This document shows, piece after piece, positions 53,026-64,000 of a stretch of 64,000 nt of DNA. Below the pieces are notes generated by a model that was not told where the DNA came from, made no database searches, and saw nothing but the letters and a program-made list of their open reading frames with translations. The position numbers and the translations under genes were made by a program. The stretch covers positions 26,946,686 through 27,010,685 of the forward strand of contig CM065711.1 of NCBI GenBank assembly GCA_017654935.2, given 5' to 3'. Position 1 is the first letter of the stretch. Each line of letters starts with the position of its first letter. The DNA is from Phymorhynchus buccinoides (lineage: Eukaryota; Mollusca; Gastropoda; Neogastropoda; Raphitomidae).

Positions 53026-55442
53026 GCAGCGAACAGTTTGGGCTTTGGCCGACTCAGGGAACGGACACGTTTCCTGCATACTCCATGGTGACAGTAAAAA
53101 TTACGCAGCAGGGAAACAGACAGTTGTGGCAGAGCCCTGCCATCACCAGTTACCAGGCGGAGTAATTCTGGTGCCAACTCTGGTAGAGGGTACAGCGTCC
53201 CCATTGTCAGAATGGCTAAATCTGACAGAGGAGGACATTCATTCTGCCTGCCAGAACCAGTGCTGCCTCAGACAGTAGCGGACCATTGAGGATGAAAACA
53301 CTAGTATTCATCTGGAAGTGTCATCAGAGGAAGTCATCGTCCAACGTCATGAGACGTATGCTGCATCCTCGCCGTCTGACACACCCACTTGGAAACAACA
53401 TTCCTGAGATGCAAGCGCAGAGGAGAGCAATACCGTGTTGAGAAGTATTGAGCAGCTACCCTAACGTCATACAGAGAATGACCTTGATGTGGCTACACAG
53501 ACCTTGAATGTCATCGCTTTAGGGTCCAGGACGAGTAGCACCCATTGCTCAGCCGTACAGATCAATCCCACAAAGACTTGCAAAAGGTGCGTGGACCACA
53601 TCCAGGGCCTCCTTGATAAAGGTGTAGTGCGTCCCAGCCCACAGCCATACGCTGCCCCAGTAGTTGTCGTCAAGAAAAAGCACGGAGCATTCGCCTGTGT
53701 GTGGACTACAGAAGGCTCAATGAGAAAACAACAAAGGACGATACCACTTCCTAGAATCAGGAAAGTTTGATGCGTATCAGGAGCACAATAACTTCTCAAC
53801 ACTAGACTGGCTAGTGGCTATCATCAAATAGCTATGTCACCTGAGGACCAGCATCGTACGGCATTTGTGACACCATTTGGACATTACGAATTTACACGCA
53901 TGCCGTTCGGACTCACTGGGGCGCCAGCAACATTTCAGCGTTTGATGAATGGAGTAATGTCAGACTTTCTGTTCAACTTCCTCCTGGTCTATCTTGACGA
54001 TCTGCTCGTTTACTCACGGACCTTTGAAGAACACCTCCTCCACCTGGATCGTGTGTTGTCCAAACTAAGCCGCGTGGGATTGAAACTGAACATTGGCAAG
54101 TGTCAGCTGCTGCGTAAGAGTGTGGGCTACCTGGGACATACTATTTCAGCGGAAGGTGTTGGCTGTCAGACAACAAAGACCGAAGCAGTCCGCAACTGGC
54201 CAGTACCCAAGACAACAAAAGAACTGCGCTCCTTCTTAGGATTTGCGGGCTATTATAGGCGATTTGTGGAGGGATTCGCCAAAACAGCTGGACCCCTACA
54301 GAACCTGGCAAACAAACAGGAGAGCAAGAGGAGACCACTGTCGCTGGAAAAACACTGGAATGATGAACACCAGGCTGCTTTTGAGGCTCTGAAGTGTGCC
54401 CTTACTAGTGGGAAAGTGTTGGCCTTTGCTGACTTTATGCGCCCATTCGTACTAGAGACAGACGCCAGCTTTGAGGGCCTGGGTTCCATACTGAGTCAGC
54501 GACAGCCAGATGGTACTACTCGAGTGATTGCATATGCCAGCCGAAGACTGAAACCAACAGAGAGAAATGAGGCAAAATATAGCAGCTTCAAGATTGAAAT
54601 GTTGGCGTTGAAATGGGCTGTCACTGAATGCTTCAGGAGCTACCTGCTGGGGTCACAGTTTGAGGTCTTCACAGACAATAACCCTTTGGCTCATTTCCAG
54701 ACATCTAAGCTGGGCGCATTGGAACAGCGATGGGCAGCCCAGCTTGCAGTCTTTGATTTCACCATTCGATATAAGCCAGGAAAGCTAAACCGTGCTGACG
54801 CCCTTTCCAGGATACCTGCAAAAGATGTTCTCCCTGAGGTCTCAACATCCCTTCCTGCTGCACTATGTGAGAAACAGGAGGTATCATGCCGGCAACAGAC
54901 TACAGACCCTAGTGCTGATACCCGTCCTTGCCTAAATCCCAGTCCCTCCCCAGATCAGAGTACCTTTACTCTGACCCAGCTCACCCCTCATGACCTCTCC
55001 GAACTTCAGAAGCAGGATCAGGTCATCAGCAAGGTGCTTGCAGTGTGGCCTTCGAAACCTAGGGCCACTGGCGACAGACAGCTGATGACAATCTGCAGAC
55101 AGCATGACAGATTGGTTCTGCGAGAAGGGGTGCTGCACCGCCAGATCACTGACCCAGTTCTGGGCCAGGTCCAACAGCTGGTGCTGCCTTCAGTGCTGCG
55201 ACCAGATGTCCTGAGGGAACTCCATGATAAGCTGGGACACCAAGGGCTGGAGCGCACTCTCCGTCTTCTGCGCGAGAGGGTGTATTGGCCTGGTATGACT
55301 GCAGACGCAGAGGCATATATCAAACGATGTGAACGGTGCACTATGAACAGACGTCCCAATTCTGCCCTACCCATGGGACACCTTATTGCCACCAGACCAT
55401 TGGAGATCTTGGCCATAGACCCCATTTCCGCACCCTGTTACA
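53026..55442 (+). pseudogene. Gypsy pol, inverted copy
   Basis: From 53,834 a long frame repeats the RT, RNase H and truncated integrase of 42,395-44,020, ending in the same LTR-fused junction. Before 53,834 the copy has many frame-breaking indels compared with the other arm. Few substitutions separate the arms after that point. Confidence 0.92.
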
Positions 55443-56340
55443 CAGTGGTACCCCTCTAATAAGACCTAATAAGACCTTGAAAGTGCGGTGAAAACCCCCA
55501 GTCTTATCTGAGGGGTGGTCTAATTAGAGGACCAAGCATCTTTTCCGAGTCGCCATATCGATCACTGACTTGAAGAAGAACAGAGAGTAGAAGAGCAGGG
55601 TGTACAGCGTAAATGCGAAGTCAACTTCCAAGTTGAAACTAGGTGATCGGTCATACTCCATAAGTTGGAACTCAGTGAATCAGAATGGTTTCACTTTACA
55701 AAAAAAAAGTTGAAAAGCAGCTCCTTTCCGCTATCAGACTGATAAATCGGCGTTAGTGTGTGCATTACAACTCTCGCTGAATGCAAACAACTAACAAAAT
55801 CCGATAAATGAAAGCAGCTGACGCATTAGCGTTTGCCGTGATTTCGTATCTGCGGTGTATGCGGCGCCATTTTGTCAGCCGAGTTGTATGCGCGGTAAAA
55901 GTTCTGTGTGTGCAAACTGTGACTAAAAATGAACTGCCAGAGCATTACTTTGTCATGTTTTGTGTTGTGTTGTGTCGTTGTGCATAATCCAGTATTATTT
56001 AGTAGGTCCGTTATGGCGAAGATTAGGTCTGTACTGTGTAGTTAGTTTGTGTGTGAGTGCAACATGGGCCATCGAAGTTGCCATCGAACCCGTTGCCATG
56101 ACTTTCGATCACGAGTTCGTCTGCTTTTCATCGAGAGATCGATTTGCACGAACTTGACTGCAATAAAGATAAGATTGTGGTCGCATCTCAAACCCTGAAA
56201 TCGGGTCGTAAGTCGGAACTCAGGAAAAGTCGTATTTGCGGCATAGGATATATATAGTGGAATGTGTTCGGGAAAAAAAAATTCAGTCGTATGTGAGGAT
56301 AAGTCGCATTTGCGAGCGTCTTATTAGAGGGATACCACTG
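55443..56340. mobile_element. pogo-like element, inverted copy
   Basis: Counterpart of 41,534-42,411 with CAGTGGTACCCCTC at the left and TACCACTG then TA at the right. It contains a small extra AAGACCTAAT duplication and a few indels. Confidence 0.85.
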
Positions 56341-57380
56341 TAACAATATCTGAATTTTGTCAAATTTTTGGGGTGCGCCTTATCGTCCAAAAAATACAGT
56401 AAACAATCAGGATACCAACAATCGTCATTCTGTCACGTCTTCTTGGGTCATCCAGTGTTGCTACTCTCTCACGCCGCTCGTTCCCAGTTCCAACTCACAG
56501 CCACACTCCCGGTTTGTCAGGTTGGTTGTGGACCCTCCTCAAAGCCAGCAAAGTCCGCAGGAAGCAAACCTATTCTTCTTCTTCTTCTTTGATCGATTAG
56601 ACAGTTTCCTGTCAATTACGAGCGCAGATACGTCATGCTGCCGTTAATGCGCCTAACTAAGAAATAGTTACTAAGTTAGGCCCAGCAAGTCCGACTTCAG
56701 CTGAAGAGGAAATGTTTTTTTGAAAGTGTTCGTGAAAAAAGGCAGGAGAATGGACCGGTACCGCAGAAAGATAGTAGATCACAGTAAGCAAAGGGAAATT
56801 CCGATCTTTGACCCCCCTCTACAGCCAAAGCTGACTGTAAACTCTGCATGATTGGTTTGATTTTCAAGAGAGGCAAGGTCAAACGCAAAAAAACTTGAAA
56901 GTAGGTATGACGTCGCACTGGAAAGTTGTATACACGCCAGATATCGAAAAACTCTTATGAGCCGGAGCCGGGCCATTCGTCCTAAACTGTTGTGCAGGCC
57001 ATGAGCCAGATCCGGCTCATTCGTCTCGAGTGATCTAAGTCACGTTGGGAGGCAACCACACCAGAGGAGAACTGCACTACTGCCGAGTCACTTTGGTGCA
57101 GTTCAGTGGGGGCCTGTTCTGAGTGAACATCTTGCAGCACACCTCCCCCACCCCCCAACTGAAGAGAACATGTGTCAGGCCTTCTCATCATCATCGTCAT
57201 CCTCGAGAAGCAAAAACCGTTCTCCCACCCAAGTTGCCAAGCACTCGGTCAATCTCTGTCTTCCCCCTCCGCCTGTCCTGCCTCTCGTCTCTCTCTCGTC
57301 GCTATGGTGCATGCGCCGTGTGTGTGTGTGTGCGCATGCGGGGGAGGCGTGAAGGAGGGGGGGGGAGGTGTGTCTCACCT
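56341..57380. repeat. Inverted copy of 40.55-41.53 kb
   Basis: Same unclassified and R1 segments as the left arm in reverse (TCGTCCAAAAAATACAG, CCAGCAAGTCCGACTTCAGC, GAGCCGGAGCCGGG). No gene. Confidence 0.85.
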
Positions 57381-57530
57381 GCACTCAGTCCAACATTCCA
57401 GCGATGTTGGACATAGGCTGAGGGTCTTCAAAACAGGTCTTGTGTGGTCTTGTTTGAGCGTCTCTCTCTCTCGGGGGAGAAAAGAAAGAGTCATCTGGTC
57501 TGTCCATAGACTCTTTCTCTATCTCTCTCT

Positions 57531-57563
<33 letters not shown>

Positions 57564-58467
57564 ACACTCACTCACCTGCACACACGTCCAACTTCCAGCG
57601 ATGTTGGGCACAGGATGGGTGTCCCTCAAAGAAGCTGTGCGCCGCCTCAACAGTCTTTTGCTTGCTTGAGCGTCTTCTCTCTCTCTCTCTCTCTCCTCTC
57701 CTCTCTCTCTCTCCTCTCTTCTCTCGCTTTCCACACACTCGCTCTCTCTATCTCTTTCACTCTCTTTCTCTCTCTCACACTCTCTCTCTCTCTCTCCCTC
57801 TCTCTCGTTCCACATCTCTCTCACACACTCCTCTCTCTCTCTCACACGACACACACACACACTCTCTCTCTTTTCACACACACTCTCTCTCTCTCTTCAC
57901 TCTCTTTCATTCTCTCTCACTCTCTCTCATTCACACACACACACACACACACTCACCTGCACACAGTCCAACATTCCAGCGATGTTGGACACAGGCTGGG
58001 TGTGCTCAAAGAAGCCCGTGCGCCAACTCCACATGTCTTTTCTGCTGAGCGTCTCTCTCTCTATCTCTCTCTCTTTCACACTCTCTCTCTATCCTCTTAA
58101 CACAGTCTATCTCTTCTCTCTCTCGTTCACACTAAGAAAAGTTCGTTTTAAAAAAAAAATCTCCCACTTGAATATTTGTTTAAAGCTTTTACAGATAAGA
58201 GGAATGTCTGTGATCATGAATGTTCATATTATTTTCTATCATCTTGTGCTACGATGGCATGTCTTTAAATTCTATTGTATTGTAAAATATTGTACCGCCC
58301 CTCATGCATATGGGCTTTGGCCTTATGGATTAAACATCTGAAGTCTGAAGTCTGAAGTCTCGTTCACACACTCTCTCTCTCTTCTCTCTCCTCTCTCTCT
58401 TTCACACTCTCTCTCTATCCTCTTTCACACTCTCTCCTAATTTCACACTCTCTCTCTCTCTCTCTCT

Positions 58468-58514
<47 letters not shown>

Positions 58515-58552
58515 ACACTCTCTCTCTCTCACACACACACTCACTACTTCAC
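57381..58552 (-). repeat. Inverted copies of the E12 3' edge and CT tracts
   Basis: CTGCACTCAGTCCAACATTC (57,379), CTGCACACACGTCCAACTTC (57,574) and CTGCACACAGTCCAACATTC (57,957) mark the three copies in reverse. Many small indels separate them from the left arm. Confidence 0.85.
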
Positions 58553-58746
58553 CTGCACACAGTACCAACATTCCACGATGTTGGACACAGGCTGGTGTGC
58601 TCAAAAAAGCATGTGCGCCAATCCCAACAGTCTTTGTCTTGTTTTTGATCCGAGGCAGCCATCACTGACACTCCCCAATCCCACTGTGGGTCTGTTCGCA
58701 CATCTCAACTGCTGAACAGCGCCCTGCGTACCCGCAAGTCAGTCAC
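58553..58746 (-). pseudogene. Exon E12, inverted and indel-damaged copy
   Basis: Matches 39,226-39,411 in reverse but carries more than ten single-base insertions or deletions, breaking the frame. The acceptor is altered too (CACGGTGCATAG in place of CACCTGCATAG on the + strand). In view of the clean left copy this is more likely a consensus error than true decay. Confidence 0.85.
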
Positions 58747-58814
58747 CGTGCATAGATCAATCAATCAGTCATCAATCAATCAGTCATGCATCAATCAATC
58801 AAGTCCATCTGAAA

Positions 58815-61750
58815 GCATCTGTGGTTGTTGGTCTGAGAGGACTGGGCAGGGAAAGGGTTAAAGGAAAGCATCTGTTGTTGTTGATCTGATGGTACTGGGC
58901 AGGGAAAGGGTAAAGGGGAAAGCATCTGTGGTTGTTTGATCTTAGGTGACTGGGTCATGGAAAGGGTTAAAGCATCTATGTCTGTTGATCTGAGGGGACT
59001 GGGCAGGGAAAGGGTTAAAGCATCTGTGTTGTTGATCTGAGGGGACTGGGCATGGAAAGGGTTAAAGCATCTGTGTTGTTGATCTGAGGGGACTGGGCAG
59101 GGAAAGGGTTAAAGGAAAGCATCTGTGTTGTTGATCTGAGGGGACTGGGCAGGGAAAGGGTTAAAGCATCTGTGTTGTTGATCTGATGGGACTGGGCAGG
59201 GAAAGGGTTAAAGCATCTGTGTTGTTGATCTGAGGACACTGGGCATGGAAAGGGTTAAAGCATCTGTGTTGTTGATCTGAAGGGACTGGGCAGTGTGTGT
59301 TAAAGGAAAGCATATGTGTTGTTGATCTGAGGGGACTGGGCATCTGGGTTAAAGCATCTGTGTTGTTGATCTGATGGGACTGGGCAGGGAAAGGGTTAAA
59401 GCATCTGTGTTGTTGATCTGAAGGGACTGGGCAGGGAAAGGGTTAAAGGAAAGCATCTGTGTTGTTGATCTGAGGTTACTGAGGCAGGGACAGGGTTAAA
59501 GGAAAGCATCTGTGTTGTTAGATCTGAAGGACTGGGCAGGGAAAAGGGTTAAAGGAACCAAAAAGCATCTGTGTTGTTGATCTGAGGGGACTGGGCAGGG
59601 AAAGGGTTAAAGGAAAGCATGTGTTGTTGATCTGATGGGACTGGGCAGGGAAAGGGTTAAAGCATCTGTGTTGATGTGTGAAGGGACTGGGCAGGGAAAG
59701 GGTTAAAGGAAAGCATCTGTGTTGGCTTGATCTGAGGGGACTGGGCAGGGAAAGGGTTAAAGGCGTTAAAGCATCTGTGTTGTTTGATCTGAAGGGAGGT
59801 GGGCAGGGAAAGTGGGTTAAAGGAAAGCATCTGTGTTGTTTGAATCTGAGGGGACTGGGCAGGGAAAGGGATAAGGGGTGTTGTTGATCTGAGGGGACTG
59901 GGCATGGAAAGGGTTAAAGCATCTGTGTTGTTGATCTGGAGGGGTAACTGGGCATGGAAAGGGTTTAAAGCATCTGTGTTGTTGATCTGAGGGGACTGGG
60001 CATGGAAAGGGTTAAAGCATCTGTGTTGTTGATCTGAGGGGACTGGGCATGGAAAGGGTTAAAGCATCTGTGTTGTTGATCTGTGAGGGGACTGGGCAGG
60101 GAAAGGGTTAAAGGATCTGAAGCCATCTGTGTGGACTTGATCTAAAGGGAAAGCATCTGGGCCAGGGGAAGGGAGGGTTTTTTAAAGGGTTAAAGGAAAG
60201 CATCTGTGTTGTTGATCTGAGGGGACTGGGCAGGGAAAGGGTTAAAGGAAAGCATCTGTGTTGTTGATCTGAAGGGACTGGGCAGGGAAAGGGTTAAAGG
60301 AAAGCATCTGTGTTGTTGATCTGAGGGGACTGGGCATGGAAAGGGTTAAAGCATCTGTGTTGTTGATCTGAGGGGACTGGGCAGGGAAAGGGTTAAAGGA
60401 AAGCATCTGTGTTGTTGATCTGAGGGGACTGGGCAGGGAAAGGGTTAAAGCATCTGTGTTGTTGATCTGAGGGGACTGGGCAGGGAAAGGGTTAAAGGAA
60501 AGCATATGTGTTGTTGATCTGAGGGGACTGGGCATGGAAAGGGTTAAAGCATCTGTGTTGTTGATCTGAGGGGACTGGGCAGGGAAAGGGTTAAAGGAAA
60601 GCATCTGTGTTGTTGATCTGAGGGGACTGGGCAGGGAAAGGGTTAAAGCATCTGTGTTGTTGATCTGAGGGGACTGGGCAGGGAAAGGGTTAAAGGAAAG
60701 CATCTGTGTTGTTGATCTGAGGGGACTGGGCATGGAAAGGGTTAAAGCATCTGTGTTGTTGATCTGAGGGGACTGGGCAGGGAAAGGGTTAAAGCATCTG
60801 TGTTGTTGATCTGAGGGGACTGGGCATGGAAAGGGTTAAAGCATCTGTGTTGTTGATCTGAGGGGACTGGGCAGGGAAAGGGTTAAAGGAAAGCATCTGT
60901 GTTGTTGATCTGAGGGGACTGGGCAGGGAAAGGGTTAAAGCATCTGTGTTGTTGATCTGAGGGGACTGGGCAGGGAAAGGGTTAAAGGTTAAAGCATCTG
61001 TGTTGTTGATCTGAGGGGACTGGGCATGGAAAGGGTTAAAGCATCTGTGTTGTTGATCTGAGGGGACTGGGCAGGGAAAGGGTTAAAGGAAAGCATGTTG
61101 TTGATCTGAGGGGACTGGGCAGGGAAAGGGTTAAAGCATCTGTGTTGTTGATCTGAGGGGACTGGGCAGGGAAAGGGTTAAAGGAAAGCATCTGTGTTGT
61201 TGATCTGAGGGGACTGGGCAGGGAAAGGGTTAAAGCATCTGTGTTGTTGATCTGAGGGGACTGGGCAGGGAAAGGGTTAAAGGAAAGCATCTGTGTTGTT
61301 GATCTGAGGGGACTGGGCAAAGGGAAAGGGTTAAAGCATCTGTGTTGTTGATCTGAGGGGACTGGGCAGGGAAAGGGTTAAAGGTGTTGTTGATCTGAGG
61401 GGACTGGGCAGGGAAAGGGTTAAAGGAAAGCATATGTGTTGTTGATCTGAGGGGACTGGGCATGGAAAGGGTTAAAGCATCTGTGTTGTTGATCTGAGGG
61501 GACTGGGCAGGGAAAGGGTTAAAGCATCTGTGTTGTTGATCTGAACTGGGCAGGGAAAGGGTTAAAGCATCTGTGTTGTTGATCTGACTGGGCAGGGAAA
61601 GGGTTAAAGCAAAGCATCTGTGTTGTTCATCTGAGGGGACTGGGCAGGGAAAGGGTTAAAGCATCTGTGTTGTGTTGTTGATCTGTGTTGTTGATCTGAG
61701 GGGACTGGGCAGGGAAAGGGTTAAAGCATCGGTGTTGTTGATCTCCTTTC
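58815..61750. repeat. 47-bp satellite, inverted copy
   Basis: Reverse of the array at 36,139-39,165. Units before about 60,180 are indel-rich, later ones are clean. Confidence 0.94.
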
Positions 61751-61757
61751 TGCTTAA

Positions 61758-61974
61758 CCCCTTCCCTGCCCAGTCCCCTGTCTACTATGTGGTGTGTGAT
61801 GTCACAACGTTTGATGCCATGGCCCTGGGGTGACGGTTTTGGGCTTAGACATATCAGGAAAGATATATATCTCTAGACCATTTTCTCACATTGAGTCTAA
61901 CACTAACAGGTCTCTTTAAAATTTTATAATAAGAAAATCGATAATTCCTCTGTTTTCCTCTGACAGCGAAGGGG
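61758..61974 (-). mobile_element. TTAA MITE family F2, inverted copy
   Basis: TTAA on both sides (61,754-61,757 and 61,975-61,978). The left-arm copy has TCAA at the corresponding site, a real difference between arms. Confidence 0.87.
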
Positions 61975-62049
61975 TTAACATTTGGTACGGTTGACCCTCC
62001 TGCATCCGAGCATTCCAAGATTCATTTAAACGTCCATAAGCCTGAACTT

Positions 62050-62365
62050 GAAGTGGCTACAATGAATTCCCTCCCCCCCCCCCCCCCGTGGGGATACCGG
62101 GGGGTCTTTTGCATAAATAGTTCCCCCACCTTCTGGAAGTTCTGTGCTTGCAACTTCCTCTAATCTGACTCTGCCCTTTCCCTTTGCTTACTGCCTTTTT
62201 TCCCCAAAAATTCTTCCAAATAATTTTTATCCTTTGAGCTCCTCCGAAATCGGAATGTGTCGGCTGTCCTGTACGCAGCGGGGAGACCAGTGAAAACTGA
62301 AAACCGGACACATATGTACCTTACCCATTATGGTCATATGGCCTGGGAACGCAGAAGAAGAAGAA
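62050..62365. repeat. Dispersed repeat R1, inverted copy
   Basis: Reverse of 35,525-35,835, with a small insertion (GTCCTGTACGCAGC). Confidence 0.8.
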
Positions 62366-63004
62366 GAAATAATTATTTTTATTAACCTTGTAACTCGATT
62401 TTTGAGGGTCTTGAGTTAAATCATGGGTGCCTGAACTTTCTGGCTGAAGCCCTATACAGTACAAGAGCATGGTGGCCATATTGGAGAGCATTTTCCTCAG
62501 GCACTCAGCTGAACTTTGGCCTGGGAATGCAGAAGAAGAATCCCACATGATAGGGCAATAACAATTACGGTATTTTTTGGATCATTAGGCGCTGCTGTTT
62601 ATAAAGCGAATAGGGCAATTTTCAAGAAAAATCTGACAAAAATCCAAGTAAAAGGTGCCATCGTTTATAAGGCACCTCACAAAAGAAAGTCAAACTTTGA
62701 AGCCCGTACGCATCCTGTAAACGCTTACCGACCGCCATTACTGCTGTCAAAAATGAGAGTTGGCTCCCCTTTCAAATAATCCAACTTCCGTTTGAGCTGC
62801 TTCCTGTAATTGAGCTTTGGACAATTCTTCGCGAAAAAGTGATAGAATTATGGCATTATAAGCTCTACAACAATGCTTTTTACATCCAATGAAGGGTTAT
62901 GGCATCTGTTGGACGGTATCTCGGACGATAATAGGGATTTTGAAGCATTTTAACGTGAGTATTCGTCGTGATCCGGTGAGTAACCAACGGAGCCATGTAC
63001 CAGG

Positions 63005-63211
63005 GTCAGACCTGTTTACCCCCTACACAAGTCTTGAGTAGTCTGGATAGCTGAAATGAGTAGTTCTGGTGTGAAATGAGTAGTCCTCTTCATTAAACCA
63101 TCCAATAATGTTCAGTGAAAATGAGTAATTAGAGCTTTTCTTTCAATTTTGAATAGTAGAGGTCCAAATTGAGTAGAATACTACTCAAAAAGAGCAGAGT
63201 AAACAGGTCTG
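63005..63211. mobile_element. hAT-like MITE, inverted copy
   Basis: Reverse of 34,681-34,887, same CAGACCTGTTTAC ends. Confidence 0.75.
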
Positions 63212-63219
63212 TACAGTAC

Positions 63220-63443
63220 CTGCTTCTCTGGCGAAGCTGAAGAATCAGTCACCGCCCCGCCTCCACCGTCGTCTGCCCCACCCCCGGAGCACTGCTGCTG
63301 CTGCTGTGAGTCCATTAGTTGCTGCGCCTTGAACAGGCAGCACTGGGCGCGCAGGGAGCTGTCGCTGCCCTCCTCCGCGATGCGCATCGCCCGGTCTGCC
63401 TGCCCGTTGTGGAGCATTATGCGTGTGGCTTCCGTCAGATGAC
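63220..63443 (-). CDS. TRANK1: Exon E11, intact inverted copy
   Basis: Reverse of 34,449-34,672 with both splice sites (CTCTCTCAG and GTACTG) and the frame GHLTEATRIMLHNGQADRAM to SSASPEKQ intact. Whether it belongs to a second gene copy, an allele or an artefact depends on the status of the whole inverted arm. Confidence 0.85.
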
Positions 63444-63544
63444 CTGAGAGAGAGGAGGATTATTGGGTATTGATGCTTTTTTTATGGTGATCATGCCATT
63501 CAAAATAGACTATTTCAGACGCTTGCAACTGTACAAAACACACA

Positions 63545-64000
63545 CACACCTTCGTTCCTCATGAGCTGGGCAGCCTCTTGCAGAAAAACCCATGTTTGTG
63601 AAGAAACTAGACCTGGTCTTCCATCAAAGCTCACATACACTTCTCCCCCCCTCTCTCTCTCTTACCTTCATTTCTCATGAGCTGAGCAGCCTCTTGCAGG
63701 AACATGTGTTTGTGAAGGAATTTAATCTGGTCCTCCCTGTTGGGCAGACGTTCAAATGTCTTACATCAAAAGCTCACATACACTCCCCCCCCCCCACCCC
63801 CTCTCTCTCTCTCTTACCTTCATTTCTCATGAGCTGAGCAGCCTCTTGCAGGAACATGTGTTTGTGAAGGAATTTAATCTGGTCCTCCCTGTTGGGCAGA
63901 CGTTCAAATGTCTTACATCAAAGCTCACGTACACACCCCCCCCCCCCCCCCTCTCTTTTCTCTCTCTATCTCTTACCTTCGTTTCTCATGAGCTGGGCAG
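63545..64000 (-). repeat. E10 3'-edge copies, inverted
   Basis: Four copies with donors (CTTAC or ACACACC on the + strand) at about 63,550, 63,665, 63,818 and 63,977, in reverse order of the left arm. The window ends within this array. Confidence 0.9.

Larger units (their letters stand above)
53026..64000 (-). repeat. Inverted copy of 44.84-33.9 kb
   Basis: Every landmark from pol back to the E10-edge copies recurs in opposite order and strand. Matching pairs sum to about 97,854 (pol end 42,395/55,459) and 97,892 (E11 34,449/63,443), so net length difference is small. The copy starts immediately after the gap and runs off the window. Confidence 0.95.

Noticed and set aside
52304..53278. Long frames crossing the N run
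   Set aside because: They consist mostly of unknown bases and join unrelated sequences.

Overview
The window is animal DNA, most likely from a mollusc or another lophotrochozoan. The genes have short exons and long, repeat-rich introns. The one host gene is a TRANK1-type protein (SF1/UvrD-like helicase domain followed by a TPR-like helical region). The rest is tRNA-derived SINEs, non-LTR retrotransposon 3' ends, TTAA- and TA-target inverted-repeat elements, a Ty3/Gypsy element and many microsatellites. The species is not named because nothing in the sequence fixes it. No bacterial-type operon, CRISPR array, rRNA or free tRNA gene is present.

Layout. From 1 to about 50.3 kb, fourteen exons on the + strand belong to one TRANK1-like gene that is incomplete at both ends. 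Exons E2-E7 carry the C-terminal half of the helicase: motif II DETQ, motif III GDTAQ, the NYRSH segment, EAKGLEFDD, and ALTRAR. E8-E14 are alpha-helical, TPR-like. The codon phases of E1 to E12 agree with one another across every junction. At least one exon seems to be missing or damaged before E13, where a Ty3/Gypsy element (about 42.4-47 kb) lies. A 500-N scaffold gap at 52,526-53,025 follows E14.

From 53,026 to 64,000 the window repeats 44.84-33.9 kb in reverse orientation. The copy includes the same truncated retrotransposon junction, the same 3-kb satellite and the same E11 and E12 exons, now on the - strand. Parts of this arm are rich in indels. It is either a large inverted duplication or, more likely, an assembly artefact such as an allelic contig joined backwards across the gap.

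The most unusual feature is gene-wide. Next to at least nine of the fourteen exons there are partial copies, usually in tandem, of one exon edge with its splice site and adjoining intron. Counts are 13 copies before E1, 6 after E3, 12 after E5, about 6 after E7, 11 after E10 and 3 after E12, with single or paired copies at E4, E8, E9 and E14. Most arrays are spaced by simple repeats. The copies keep splice-site-like sequences, but for the arrays I could check their phase or stop codons would break the reading frame. They therefore look like decoy or poison splice sites. Transposable elements have landed repeatedly inside these arrays.
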